From NCBI GenBank assembly GCA_036897485.1, contig JAYMTF010001293.1:1-24468 (forward strand): a DNA stretch of 24,468 nucleotides. Direction: 5' to 3'. This document shows positions 1-11,190 of this stretch, one piece after another. Within the stretch, counting starts at the first letter, position 1. Each line of letters begins with the position of its first letter. The notes beneath the pieces are model-generated. The model worked only from the letters and a program-made list of their open reading frames with translations. It did not search any database and was not told the DNA's origin. This DNA is from Pelargonium nanum (Eukaryota; Streptophyta; Magnoliopsida; Geraniales; Geraniaceae). The translations under genes and the position numbers were made by a program.

Positions 1-106
1 TAGGAGGGAAAGTGAGGGTAATATTGGAAACACATTAAATTATCTAATAATCCTTTATTTTTGCAAAAAATGGAAACAGAACACTCATTTTGAGACGGAG
101 GGTGTA
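1..106. mobile_element. Right end of a Stowaway-like MITE (cut by window start)
   Basis: The right end, read on the minus strand from about 104, matches the Stowaway terminal motif (CTCCGTCTCAAAATGAGTGT-like) and abuts TA at 105-106, the usual Stowaway target dinucleotide. The left terminus is not visible, so the element either begins before the window or is truncated. The family call rests on the remembered terminal motif only. Confidence 0.4.
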
Positions 107-755
107 TTAAATAGTTCACACGTCTCATTTATGGCCTATATAAGTCAATGCTAGTTTGTTGTGAACCCAAAACGATTAACAAAGTAGGTTGATTAGTGTC
201 ACAAACATGACTAAATTGAATCTAACTTATCAAAATATGTATTGTATTCATGTCTAGTCACATATCATGACCAAAATTGTCAAGTCTATATTCATATCAT
301 ACAACAACTAATATGATTAAAACTAAATTTCACATCTTATTAGATTTGAAGTTTTTTGAATACCTAAAACCATAATTCTAAAATATGCTTTAACATGGCA
401 TAATTATAAAATTAGTATATTTAAACATGTTAATTTTGTGTCTTGTGTTGTATTACGACGCGAATTGTCATATGTAAGTCACACATTCAAATCACAATCC
501 AAAGAGTAATTATGGTCATTTTCAACAAGTGAAGAACTAATCAAAAGTGTAAACAACACATTTGACACAACACAACAACACTTTTAATATGTTATTAGGA
601 TTACAATTATATCTTTAATTCATCAAGTGTATGTGCTATGTATGTCCGTGTTTTAGAGAGCCAACACGATTACGAATTGTTAAGCACGACACATCACGTG
701 CATCTAGAACAAGTGTACAACTAACAAAAGTGTAAAAAAAAGAGAGCAAAAATGA
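107..755. other. AT-rich intergenic DNA, no gene seen
   Basis: No supported reading frame in either strand. Scattered stretches such as 455-475 and 655-705 contain ACACGA/CGACAC-type words like those of the repeat family at 17767-18227, and may be very old copies. No promoter can be assigned. Confidence 0.5.
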
Positions 756-763
756 AAAAAAAA
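755..763 (-). terminator. RNA polymerase III terminator of tRNA-Asn
   Basis: A run of nine A on the plus strand is nine T on the transcribed strand, starting nine bases beyond the 3' end of the tRNA. A T run of this length just downstream is the standard Pol III stop. Confidence 0.75.
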
Positions 764-771
764 TCTTGAAA

Positions 772-845
772 CGCTAGAAGGAGGGCTTGAACCTCCGACC
801 TTGTGGTTAACAGCCACACGCTCTAGCCAACTGAGCTATTCCAGC
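772..845 (-). tRNA. tRNA-Asn (anticodon GTT)
   Basis: On the minus strand the sequence folds as a complete 74-nt cloverleaf with no intron. The acceptor stem is GCTGGAA with TTCTAGC, with G as discriminator base. The A box is TAGCTCAGTTGG, the anticodon loop CTGTTAA reads GTT, and the T-arm GGAGGTTCAAGCCCTCC carries the B box. The anticodon specifies asparagine. A T run follows. All arms pair well, so the gene appears functional rather than a SINE-derived tRNA relic. Confidence 0.95.
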
Positions 846-919
846 TTATTGGCTAGAGTGTTGAAGCTATTTTATATAACTTAAATCTTATCTGAGAACC
901 CAGCTCTCTACTGCTTCCT

Positions 920-2172
920 CCATCTTTGCTCTGAAAAGCACCACCTCACCATCTCCTCCAAACTCTAACCCCAGACCATAGGACCAAGACCAACCTTGAG
1001 TCCAGCTTCTCTGAATCCTTCCTGACTAGCAGCACTGATGATTCCTGTAAGTGTCTCACCCACTCCCTCATCAGTCACTTGTCCAGTCACCCACTACCTC
1101 AATAGGGCTTTTAATTTGCATCTTTTGTTTATGTGGTAGAGCAAAATCCATAATTGTTAGAGCATGAAACTATTTTTACTGTGGTAAATTCCATGAAATT
1201 TGCATAAAAATTGGTACTTTGTGCCTTTTGGGTTGTGGGGCAGTGTGGTGGTTAAATTTAGTAGAAGAGTGGTAGTTTTCAAAGTGTAGGATTGCTCTGG
1301 ATAAGAATTTGGATTTTATGAAACCTGACTTGGTTTCTTGTAATGCTTGCTCTAGAGGTGTTGTTTTGATATTGCATATTTGAGTGATGCTGAGAAGGTT
1401 GTGCAAACAATGTCTATTTTGCTGGTTAAGCCTAAATGATGAATTGACTTTTGGTTTTCTTGCTTATTTGTATGCACTTAAGGGAGTTCAGGAAGATGGG
1501 TTTCGTTTGGTTTCTCAAACAAAAGAGTGTTTTGATAGTAATTTCATTAATGGGTATGTTAGGTCTGGCAATGTGGAATTAGTTTCAGCTGCTATATATC
1601 TTGCATAGTTTGAGAAAAGTAATGGATAAGATTCAAATTTGGTGATGAAACTTATAGTGAAGAGGCTAAAGGAGTTCTTCAGTATGGGAGTATCAAGGAT
1701 TTGGCAACCTTGATTATCCAACCCCAAAAGTTGGAGTCTTCGACTGTCGTATATATAGTTGATAGATCTATTTTGTTTGGTGCTGTTAGTTGTTACTGCT
1801 TATGTTAACATCTTGGCTTATCAAGTGAGGCACAAAGCATTCTCGACGAAATGAGTGCTCACGGAGGTTATGTGGCGTTTGGTGTGTATGTGCCTATCTG
1901 CGTTTTCATTGTTTAGGGATTGAAGGAAGCAATAAATCCTGTCTCAATGAAGAGTAACTTAACTATAATGACAGGGTTGGTGTAGAATTATCGACCCGAG
2001 TTAATGGAAACATTCTTAGATTAGACTGTTGAGGACCCTCGGGTTAAATCATGAAGGTTATGTAGCATTCATGGAGAAACATATAAAGCTCATAGTGTCA
2101 AAGTAGCAAAAAAGAAAAAGGTTCAAGAAAATTGAAGCTCATGTGGCATTGAAGAATTGGGTTTGGTCATCA
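920..2172 (+). pseudogene. Decayed P-class pentatricopeptide repeat (PPR) gene
   Basis: No intact frame survives, but collinear pieces of one PPR protein can be read. They are an N-terminal piece about 994-1090 (SESFLTSSTDDS, then THSLISHLSS), SDAEKVVQTMSILLVKP then NDELTFGFLAYLYALKG (about 1381-1480), NGYVRSGNVE (about 1550-1580), an ETYSEEAKGVLQYGSIKDLA stretch from 1647, GLSSEAQSILDEM from 1815, LTIMTGLV and VEDPRV (about 1957-2046), and a C-terminal piece with FMEKH and KKIEAHVALKNW (about 2075-2160). The pieces are broken by stops (for example TAG 1606-1608, TAA 1806-1808, TAG 1915-1917), a one-base insertion near 1435, and two internal deletions near 1900 and 2055. From memory the order matches the Arabidopsis At1g69290-type organellar PPR family, which acts on RNA in mitochondria or plastids. 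The relic is not expected to make protein. Confidence 0.75.
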
Positions 2173-2252
2173 ATTTTTATCATGTTTTATTGGTTCAGAA
2201 GAATAGTCCTGCTCTTCAACCAAACATACCCTTAGTACTAATTTCCCCCCTC

Positions 2253-2268
2253 TTTTTTTTTTTTTTTT
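2253..2268. repeat. Poly(T) tract upstream of the WAK-like gene
   Basis: A T16 tract after a C-rich hexamer, about 160 bp upstream of the chosen start codon. It could be a nucleosome-depleting poly(dA:dT) promoter element or a reversed retroposon tail. No target-site duplication was recognised. Confidence 0.6.
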
Positions 2269-2430
2269 GGATTAGTCACATTGAAAAAGCATATATCTTT
2301 CTAGCAAGAACCCACAAAACTGTTAGGCTCTACTTTTTATGTAGAAAAAAAGGGATGAATGTTGAAAAGAACAGTCCCTCAATACATATTCCACTTGAAA
2401 ACATCTATAGCTCTTCCAAATCATTCACCA

Positions 2431-5384
2431 ATGTCACCTTCCTCAGCTCCATTGCTGCTTGTCACTATTTTGCTCTTCCATATCCCCACCATCTCCTCAG
2501 CTTTCCAACCAGTCCCAATCAATGGCACTTGTGATGACAAGTGTGGTCCAATTCCCGTAAAATACCCATTTGGTACTGGATTCGGATGTGGCCATCCCGA
2601 CTTTGCTAGCTACGTGAAATGCACCTCCGGGACACTCCAGTTCTCTACCGGAACTGGCGTTTACGCAATTTCCTCCATTGACTACCCCTCCAATACCATC
2701 ATCGTTACAGACCCTCTCATGTCCACTTGCAGCTCAATGCAGAACTCGGGAAGCTTTCGCTTAGACCGCGCCAGTCCCTTCACCGTAACATCAGATGATA
2801 TCTTTGTTTTGCTGGGTTGCTCCACAACATCCCCTGTTTTTGACCCAAATGAGGACTTGTGCGACACGGGGTCAGGTTCTCGGGTCTGCAAAGGGCTGTA
2901 TTCGTGCAAAGGAGTGGCAGGCATTGGGTTGCAGCTGAGTGCAGCAGCCTCCACTTGCTGTGTATATGATTCGCCATTCGGGCTTGACTCAGGGTATGCT
3001 TTGGATCTTCCCAAGCTTCAGTGCTCGTCTTATGCCACGATATATGATTTTGGGGACGATAAGGGGGATCCAATGAAATGGAAATTTGGAGTTTTGTTGC
3101 AGTTTAATGGTTCACTGTACACCGAATCGTGCAAGAATTGTGAAGACAGTGGAGGGTTTTGTGGATTTGCTGGTTTGGATCAGTCATTTGCTTGCTTTTG
3201 CAGGAATGGGATCAATACTACCACCAATTGCTTTGGCCGAGGTCAGTATCTAATTTTTGCTCATTGTTGACTTTCATTTCATGTGGCTGTATTGGATTGT
3301 GCATGAAATTAACATCCACATAAACCCCATTGATATTGAGTAGTTACATTATTAGCTTGGAGGGTGAGCCTTGACGCAACACTAAGGTCTTGCTTCATGA
3401 CCTTAAGGTTTGAGGTTACAGATTTGAGTCTGGGTAACAATCTCTCTGCAAAAATAGTGACGAGGCTGCATACATAAATAATCATTCTCAGACCCACAAT
3501 AGTGGTAGCCTCATGCACTAAACTACCCTTTTTACTAGTTTAACTTTCATGATTAATTTTCATTTCATTCAAGTGCATGTGACTTGTGCATGAAACGTGC
3601 ACATGAACTCCATTGATATTGAGTAGTTAGTTACTAGCTTGGAGGGTAAGGCTTGACGCAACGCTAAGATGTTGCCTCGTAGTGATGAGCCTGCATACAT
3701 AAATGACCATCCTCAAATCTATAATGGTGGGAGCCTCATGCACTGAGTTGTCTTTTTTAGCCGTTACTAACTAATAACTAGTTCCTTTCGTAATTAATTT
3801 TCGTTTCATTTTAAGTGCATGAAACATGCACACGAACCCCATTGATATTGTTAGCAATTACTAGCTTGGAAGATGAGGCTTGGCGCAACAGTAGGGTTGG
3901 TGCCTTGTGACTTTCAGGTTATGAGTTCGAGTCAGGGAAACAATCTCTCTACAAATGTAATGATAAGATCGTGTAACTGACCATTTTAATGGTTACTACT
4001 TAGTAGCATGAAAGAAATTTTTTTTGGCAATTCTTACTCATTTAGCTGTACTGGTGGCTTCAAGCTGTGTGAATATGTGCTGATATTTTCCTCTTTTTCC
4101 TCTATATGATACTATATATATGATATGATTAGGGTATGCTTGGAGCCAGACATGGGGACTCAAAATTCAAACCAAGCTAATTATTGGAGGTACACAAAAG
4201 ATGATCCTTTTTTTGACTTTCTTTCCTTTTCTCACTCACTACCTTTCCCACCTAAAGTATTTTTTGCTTGGCACTTGTTCACATTGAGCATAATGCACCT
4301 TTTGCTTTGTTCACTTCTGGTTTCTCTTCTTGTTTGAAAAAAATGAACTATCAATTTTTAATTTGAAGACATTCACATATGTTTATATGTTTTTACCCAT
4401 TTGAGGTCCAAATAGTTCAGTGATAGTGCTATTTGAGTTTGATTTACTACCAACATATTGCCCAATCTAGCCCTTTAAAATCTAGTAAACTGCATATAAA
4501 AACCGTATATCAGATAACTCTCTTTTTTTTATCAGTCAGATTTAGCAGCACAATCAATCATTTTTGTTCTCTCTAAAATAGTTATTTTACCCTTGTGATC
4601 ACCATCAGTTTCACATTGGTGAAATGAAAAATTTATAAGTACAAAGAGTTAGCTATTGCATAAAAACATATAGGAAGTTGTCTCCAAATGAAGTTAACTA
4701 TTGAATATTTATATGCAATTTGTCCAATTTAACATGGTGATTAGGGTAATTATGCGACGAAAAACCGTATAAGATACATAAGTATGTAAACAAGACACAT
4801 AACCCTTTTAGCAAATTTTAGGAATTCTTCAACTACTCGAATCATTAGATATGTTTCTAAAATCGTCTGCTTGTATTCTCCTCCTCCACTCAATCCTTTA
4901 GTCGTTGATTGTTAATTCTCTTTTTAGGCTCATTTTGGTGACAAAACCCAAGTTCAAAAGCTAAACCTAGACATCTCCTCCAATGCTGGCTCCACATTGA
5001 CTTGAGTGCAAGTCTTGCACAACATGGCTTATAGTATGATTGTTTTTTGTTTTTTTTTTTTTTCCCTTTTCTTGGAGTAGAATATATCTTTTACTAAAAT
5101 ATTAAACCCTATCATGATGCTTGGATCTTGGGAAGAAAATGGGTTTGAGGACATTAATTAGACAATTAATGCATAGTTTATATCTTGATTAGTTAAGTTG
5201 AGGAATAAACCTTATCATGAATTCAAGATCCAAGTAGCATATTCCATTGTTTGTTTGTTTGTGCTCTTTTGACCAAATTTCATGAAACTTGAATGTTTTT
5301 GTGTGAAATTATTAAATTCTACTTTATTGTTTTTTTGGGGTTCTAGGAATTTTGCTCTCATCATGGATGGTGCTGTTGATTTGA
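2431..5384 (+). CDS. Secreted WAK galacturonan-binding (GUB_WAK / WAK_assoc) protein, 3 exons
   Basis: Model: join(2431..3241, 4133..4189, 5347..5384), 301 aa. The start at 2431 is preferred over the upstream in-frame ATG at 2359 because it begins a normal signal peptide (MSPSSAPLLLVTILLFHIP, cleavage near ISSA). Residues about 30-135 form the cysteine-rich galacturonan-binding domain (NGTCDDKCGPIPVKYPFGTG, then FGCGHPDF). Residues about 230-270 are the WAK-associated C-terminal domain (ESCKNCEDSGGFCGF, then FACFCRNG). No EGF repeats or kinase domain are present. Both introns are GT-AG and phase 1. The last 13 codons complete a hydrophobic C-terminus (LIIGGILLSSWMVLLI), which suggests a membrane or GPI anchor at the cell surface. 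Family members sit at the cell wall and may bind pectin; that role is inferred. Exon 1 is firm; exons 2 and 3 are inferred from phase and the hydrophobic tail. Confidence 0.8.
3299..4010 (+). repeat. Three tandem copies of a SINE-bearing unit in intron 1 of the WAK-like gene
   Basis: Units start at about 3299, 3586 and 3815, each opening with GTGCATGAAA and then a CATTGATATTG stretch. Each contains a body beginning CTTGGA (3355, 3638, 3865) that resembles the plant Au-SINE family: an A-box-like TGGCGCAACAGTAGGGTTGG (clearest at 3880-3899), a B-box-like GAGTTCGAGTC (about 3923-3933), AACAATCTCTCT, GGCTGCATACATAAAT and GCCTCATGCACT followed by a T-rich end. Unit 2 lacks the B-box segment and unit 3 is 3'-truncated. 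The flank repeats along with the SINE, so the array arose by tandem duplication after insertion. Confidence 0.7.
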
Positions 5385-6520
5385 AGAGGTTACAAGAGGA
5401 AAATATTCTTCCATTTCTAGTGAAAGCAGGAGAGGTGTTGTGTTTATGTAATAGTCTCATTGGTTTCACAAGAAATTAATTGCTGCTAAACGAAAATTCA
5501 CAAGAATTTGTAGCTTCTTGATTCATGAATTTGGACTTTTATGTACAATCCTATATTGGAAGGCACAAAATATGTGTTCTGCAATGATATATTTTGATGG
5601 GTTTCACACTGTCTAACTAATAAGCAAATTCTCTCTCTCAAAAAAAAAAAAAAAAACTAATAAGCAAAAGAAATAATGAATTGGAATTAAAAAATATTGA
5701 ATTATCAACAAATTTTTTTTATTAGCAAGCGTGCTACCAACAATATTCTTAAGAGAAGTTATTTCTTTCGGTGATATTCTTAAGAGAATGTAGTTTGTTA
5801 CCACACGAGTGTATGCGAGTAAATACAAGACTAACTCATCACTAATATTCACCAAAAAATAAGAAGAAAAAACTATACAATTATTTTGAGAGATATTGGA
5901 AATAGACCGGCTTAAATGCAATAGATTTGAGGTCGGTCCGAAATAGTTTAGAATTGACAATTTGAGTTGTAAGTTAAAAATCTTGACCTCATATTGGAAA
6001 AATTAATCCATACCTTATCTAATGAGTGCAAATTTAGATTTTATAATAAAATGGATCATATAAAAATTTATGGACCTAAAATTTGAATTCGAATTGCCAG
6101 TTTTAAAACATTTCGAATTTCCTGTTGAAATCAAATCAGGATGATTCATAAATAATAATCAATATTTCAAGAAAAAAAATAGATACTCAATCCAATACGT
6201 TAACTGAATCATCATAAGTCATGCTTAAAAAAATAAAAATAAAAATCATATTTTTAAATGTAATTATTATTGATTTTCATCGAATATGACCAGTGTTTCG
6301 TTAATGAATCGGACACGTTCATGCTCTATGTTCATGGACTACAGAGCCCACCATTAATAATTACGAATCCAACCTTTTCTTCGTCTTTTCTTCTTTCAGT
6401 ATAAACTATAAAAAAAATTTAAAAAATAAATTATTGATCCACAGACGTGAGTCTGAGACATCAAGTGGCTCTGTGTCTGCGTGGACCACCTACGATACCG
6501 TTGAGTCACGACATCACCAA
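5385..6520. other. AT-rich intergenic DNA, 3' flank of WAK-like gene
   Basis: No supported gene on either strand. The first few hundred bases probably include the 3' UTR of the WAK-like gene; no clear poly(A) signal was assigned. A short retro-insertion lies at 5629-5655. TATA-like sequence TATAAACTATAAA occurs near 6400. The rest is low-complexity A/T sequence. Confidence 0.5.
5615..5669 (+). mobile_element. Ultra-short poly(A) retro-insertion with 14-bp target-site duplication
   Basis: AACTAATAAGCAAA occurs at 5615-5628 and again at 5656-5669. Between them lie only TTCTCTCTCTC and an uninterrupted A run. Flanking direct repeats of 14 bp plus a 3' A tail are the marks of LINE-type target-primed insertion, here with almost the whole body lost. 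The source transcript cannot be identified. Confidence 0.55.
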
Positions 6521-8621
6521 CTTCTCCGGCAACGGCGCCCCGGCGGCGGGCTTGAGCGGCTGACGTGTTAAAAAATCTAACTTGCTTCGTAATCGAGCGA
6601 TTCTCGGACTCTTTACCTTAACTTTCCTACATTTGATCCTGTTTATTGACCCATCTTGTTACTTGGCTCCTCTCAATCCCATCTGTCTCCATATATATGC
6701 AAGATTGTTCTTATCTTTCAGCGACCCACTTCTTTGATTGGTCAGTTTCTTCTCTTTCATCCATTTATGGTTCTATTAGCTTCGCTCTCGTTTTGTTTTG
6801 TTTTGCTGAAAGTGAAGGTCAAATAGCCAGCTTATGAAGTTTAGAGCAGTAGATGCAATTTAGGATCCTATATTGCTGTCTCTTTGAAGTGTTTTGACCC
6901 ATTTTGATCATGTGTTTCTTGAGTTTGATTATGATTTGGATTGATTTTGTGGTGCAATATGTGGTTTGTAGTCTAGAGGGTATGGTTGAGTTGATTTTGT
7001 TTAATGGGTATTTGTGTGTTTTGATTGAAATTTGTTGTCTTGAATTGGGTTTGAAGATTTGAGCTTGGTTCTAGCTTTGGAGCTGATGCTGTTTGCTTGA
7101 GTTCTTGTATCATTAACTTGCCCATTTGGTTAATTTCAAGTCCTGCTTTGAAGTTGTATTGTGTATGCACTTCCTGTTTTCTAATTCAATCTGTCTTCAA
7201 GCTGGGAGTGATTCAAATGTGTTGTCTTGTATTGGGTTTAAGGATTTGAGCTTGATTCTAGGTTTGGTTAATGTATTGCGTTGGTTGCTTCTTTTGGTAT
7301 TCACATCATTGACTTTCACATTTCCAGGAATCCTGTTTAATACTTTGATTTTTATTTGATATAGAATGTTTTTTCAAGCTGGGAGTGATTAAAATGTGTT
7401 TTCTAGTTTTGGTTATTGATGTTGTCTCTTTCAGTACTCACATCACTGCTTTGCCCATTTCCAGGAATCCAGTTTGATGCATTTTGTATTTTTATATTGA
7501 TTCGATTTTCAAACTGGGAGTGATTGAAATGTGTTTTCTTGTATTGGGTTTGGGGATATGAACTTGATTCTGGGTTTGGTTGATGATGTTGTTTCTTTTG
7601 GTATTCACATCATTGACTTGCCCATTTCCGAATATCGTGTTTGATGCATTTTGTATTTTGTATAGAATCTGTGTTCAAACTGGGAGTGATTGACATGTGT
7701 TATCTTGTATTGGGTTTTTGAGGATTTGAGGTTTATTCTAGGCTTGTTTGATGTATTGCGTCGGCTGATGATGTTTCTTTCAGTACTCACATCGAGTTGC
7801 CTATTTCCCGGAATCGTGTTTGATGCATTTTGAGTTTTATATAGAATCTGTTTTCAAACTGGGAGTGATTGAAATGTGTTATTTTGTATTGACTTTGAGG
7901 ATTTGTGCTCGATTCTTCACATCATTGACTTGCCCATATTCAGCACCGAGCATGCTTGTTGTGTGTTCTATTTCAATATGCAATGTGTTTTCAAGCTTGA
8001 AGTGATCGAAATGTGTGATCTTGAATTGGGTTTGAAGATTTGAGCTTTTTTCAGTATCTCATAACACTTTATTATTTCCTTTTTAGACCCATTGACTTAT
8101 TCTGTATATCCCTTTTAATATGTTTCCTTTCATGTTTTCAAATCACGGGCCTAATTGATGCACACTATGTCGCTATCTGTACCTATTGATTACATTCTCA
8201 TATTTTTTAACAATACAAGCATTCGAGTTTTGTCTCAATCTTTACAAATGTCTGCTGTGGCCCGGATGTAGAAGAAAAATGCTTACACATTAGAGAGATT
8301 GTTGAAGTGAAACCCCCAATAGTGGACCTGTCGAACCCACAATAAAGAGAAGTGAGGCTCACACGTGAGGGGAGTGGTTAAATGTTTAATGTAAAAGTCC
8401 GAATTTGACAAATGATGGAAAAAGTAAGCTACGTATAAAGATGAAAGTCAAACTCCACTAATAAAGTCGACTTGTTAGTATGAAAAGCCCTAGCCGTTAT
8501 ATGAAGCCCAATATAAAAATTAACATCTTTAGGTGCGGTTTTGGGTTCTTTCAAGTATTTACATTATTTTTTGTTTCCATGGATTTTTACTTAGATGAGT
8601 GTTTTTGTTACTGGTTTTCAG
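6521..8621 (+). promoter_or_regulatory. Promoter and probable 5' leader intron region of the first PAP gene
   Basis: A GC-rich patch (6523-6566) with TGACGTG (bZIP/ABRE-like core) precedes a TATATAT motif near 6692-6699. The segment just before the coding start reads as a splice acceptor: T-rich tract and TTTTCAG at 8615-8621, followed by 18 bases and then the ATG. This implies a leader intron of up to about 1.9 kb. A possible leader donor is GGTCAG at 6740-6745, but that is a guess. The T-rich body is largely the repeat array at 7020-8050. I saw no clear PHR1-type P1BS site (GNATATNC) by eye. Confidence 0.4.
7020..8050 (+). repeat. Imperfect tandem repeat array (135-180 bp units) in the leader intron
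   Basis: The word TTCAARCTGGGAGTGATT recurs at 7196, 7373, 7508, 7674 and 7853, with a degenerate copy at 7990 and a weaker one near 7023. Each is followed by AAATGTGTT, a CTTGTATTGGGTTT stretch, GATTTGAGCTTGATTCTAGG, then TCACATCATTGACTTGCCC, an ATTTCC(A/C)GGAATC stretch and GATGCATTTTG. Spacings are 177, 135, 166, 179 and 137 bp. Units differ by substitutions and small deletions, so the array is old. It has no coding capacity. Confidence 0.8.
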
Positions 8622-8639
8622 GTCTTTGGTAGGACAAAA

Positions 8640-11155
8640 ATGAAAGAAGTAATATCCTTATTCTTGACCATTTTCTTGGTTCTTGCAATCCCGGGAGGCG
8701 TGAGAGCACATGGAGATCAGCGTTTCTCAAAGATTGCTATTCATAGAACGATGCTCGCTCTTCATGAGAATGCTTCTGTTCAAGCCTCCCCTACAATTCT
8801 TGGATTGAAGGTAAGCTTTTCACATGAAACCATGTTTTTGGTTTCTCTTTCTCGTTGTTCAGCACACTTTTTGACAACGAACTCTGTTTAATTACCATTT
8901 GATTGTTCCCGTGTTTCACATCCATTAAGTTTTAGACGAGTTCAAGGTTTTTTCCGTAAGAGTAATTGTGTTTTTAGGCTCATGAAACTTTTCTTCGCTG
9001 CTTCAGGGTCAGAATACAGAATGGGTGACATTAGAGTACACTTCTCCAAACCCGTCAAACGATGACTGGATTGGAGTATTTTCTCCTGCCAATTTCAGGT
9101 ACATTAATTTCTTTGAATTTTGAAATATTATGCCACGATTGGAGTATCGTTCCTTGAACTCCTTGAATGGTGATGGGCCCTACCAATTTGAGGTCGATGA
9201 CATTCTGAAATTTCCAGCCGATTTTTTGTTTTTTTGTTTTTGTTTTATCATGGAACGTAATGGGATTGATCTAAATTGAAGTGTTACTATTTCATCGTTT
9301 TCAGTTCTTCCACGTGCCCGGTAGATAACACAAGAGTTTATCCTCCAGTATTGTGCTCTGCACCTATTAAGGTTTGTGCAACGTGGCCATGACATTGAGT
9401 TGTTTTAAGTATCTAGCTAGCCTTACTGGAAAAGAACTATAAAAATGACATCAAGTCTTTGTCTTGGCGCAGTTTCAATATGCAAATTACAGCAGTCCTG
9501 GGTATAAGAGTACTGGAAAAGGGTATTTAAAGCTTCAGCTAATTAACCAGAGAGCAGACTTCTCGTTTGGATTATTTTCCGGTGGTTTCTCAAATGTATG
9601 TTCATCTCTGTGATTGCCCCATAATATGAATTCTTGGTCTCCTTTCTCTGAGTTCTTTCTTTCATTTTGATTTGAGCTAAATCTCTACGTGTCTGTAAAT
9701 ATTAGCCAAAGCTGCTGGCGATGTCTAACAAAATAGCTTTCGCTAACCCAAATGCGCCACTTTACCCGCGCTTAGCACAAGGAAAGATATGGAATGAGGT
9801 AATTCCGGCTTCTTTTTTTAGTCACACATTGTCAATACAACAAAGTTTCATTGATTCCTTTTTTTTTTTTATCCTTATTGAAAAGATCATTTCTGTAATC
9901 AAGATTGTATTGAGATAGGCTTTCTGACCTCCCTTCCCTTATTTATAATTATTACATTTCCTTCTTTGGAGCTTACATTTTCTTATGTAATTAATAGATG
10001 ACGGTAACATGGACAAGCGGATATGGAATCAATGAAGCGGAACCTTTGGTTGAATGGGGTCCTAAAGGAGAAGAGCCTGTACGCTCCCCTGCTGGGACAC
10101 TGACCTTTGATCAAAGTAGCATGTGCGGTATGTAGCATGGTTATATCTGGAACTTTTTTGTAGGGTACTTTTGACTTACCTGATAAATCAGTAAACATAT
10201 CCTGTATTGGACACCATATTTGCTATAGCAATAGCTTCGCATCTGCTTGAACTAATATCTGTACATTTGTCGTTGATTATCTACATTGCTTTATATAAAG
10301 TTACACCCCTCGGAACATATTCTCGGGATATTTAGATGATCATCGATTTGACTTTGCTAGTTTTAATAAACAGGTGCACCGGCAAGAACTGTAGGATGGC
10401 GTGATCCCGGATTTATACACACTAGTTTTCTTAAAGAGCTGTGGCCCAACAGAATGTAAGTTTGTCTCATTCCAGCAAATGATATTTAGATAACATTTCT
10501 TGGTTGGTTTGGTTCTAAAATACAAATCACAAATCATTTTGCCGTGAACTGTGGGAATTTACTTGCATCTCGACATTTTATGTGCTTATGCAGATATACT
10601 TACAAGCTGGGGCATAAATTGTTCAACGGTACATATATTTGGAGTAAAGAATACCAGTTTAGAGCATCTCCTTATCCTGGTCAAAATTCTGTACAGCGTG
10701 TAGTCGTTTTTGGTGACATGGGAAAGGTTTGAATAACCCCTCAAGAATTTTGCATGCCCGTAAATTTGAAGCATTGTTTATTAATTTTCTTTAGTCATGC
10801 TGATCAGGGACTGTAGTATCATTTGACTCATGCACGTCATTGTAGTATCTGGAAGCCCTCATAAATATTGATATATTTGTCAATAAACAATGAATATAAC
10901 AATGGATATGTATATAATTCTGTACTGCAGGATGAAGCAGATGGTTCCAATGAATATAACAATTTCCAGCGCGGCTCTCTTAACACTACCAAGCAGCTTA
11001 TCCGAGACTTGAAGGACACTGACATTGTTTTCCACATTGGTGATCTATCGTATGCAAATGGATACCTTTCACAATGGGATCAATTCACTGCACAAATTGA
11101 GCCAATTGCTTCGACTGTGCCTTACATGATTGCAAGGTTTGTCATAATATACCTG

Positions 11156-11190
<35 letters not shown>

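Noticed and set aside
2157..2534. Open frame overlapping the start of the WAK-like gene
   Set aside because: It covers the PPR relic end, a poly(T) tract and the signal peptide in another frame; composition is not protein-like.
5613..5960. Minus-strand open frame with a Phe-rich start
   Set aside because: It is AT-rich low-complexity sequence; the Phe run is the complement of the poly(A) retro-insertion.
7020..8050. CRISPR-like or coding repeat array
   Set aside because: Units are 135-180 bp, diverged, without constant spacers or an open frame, and lie in a plant leader intron.
8250..8540. Possible retroelement LTR fragment in the leader intron of PAP copy A
   Set aside because: Composition differs from the neighbouring array, but no ends, duplication or primer-binding site could be recognised.
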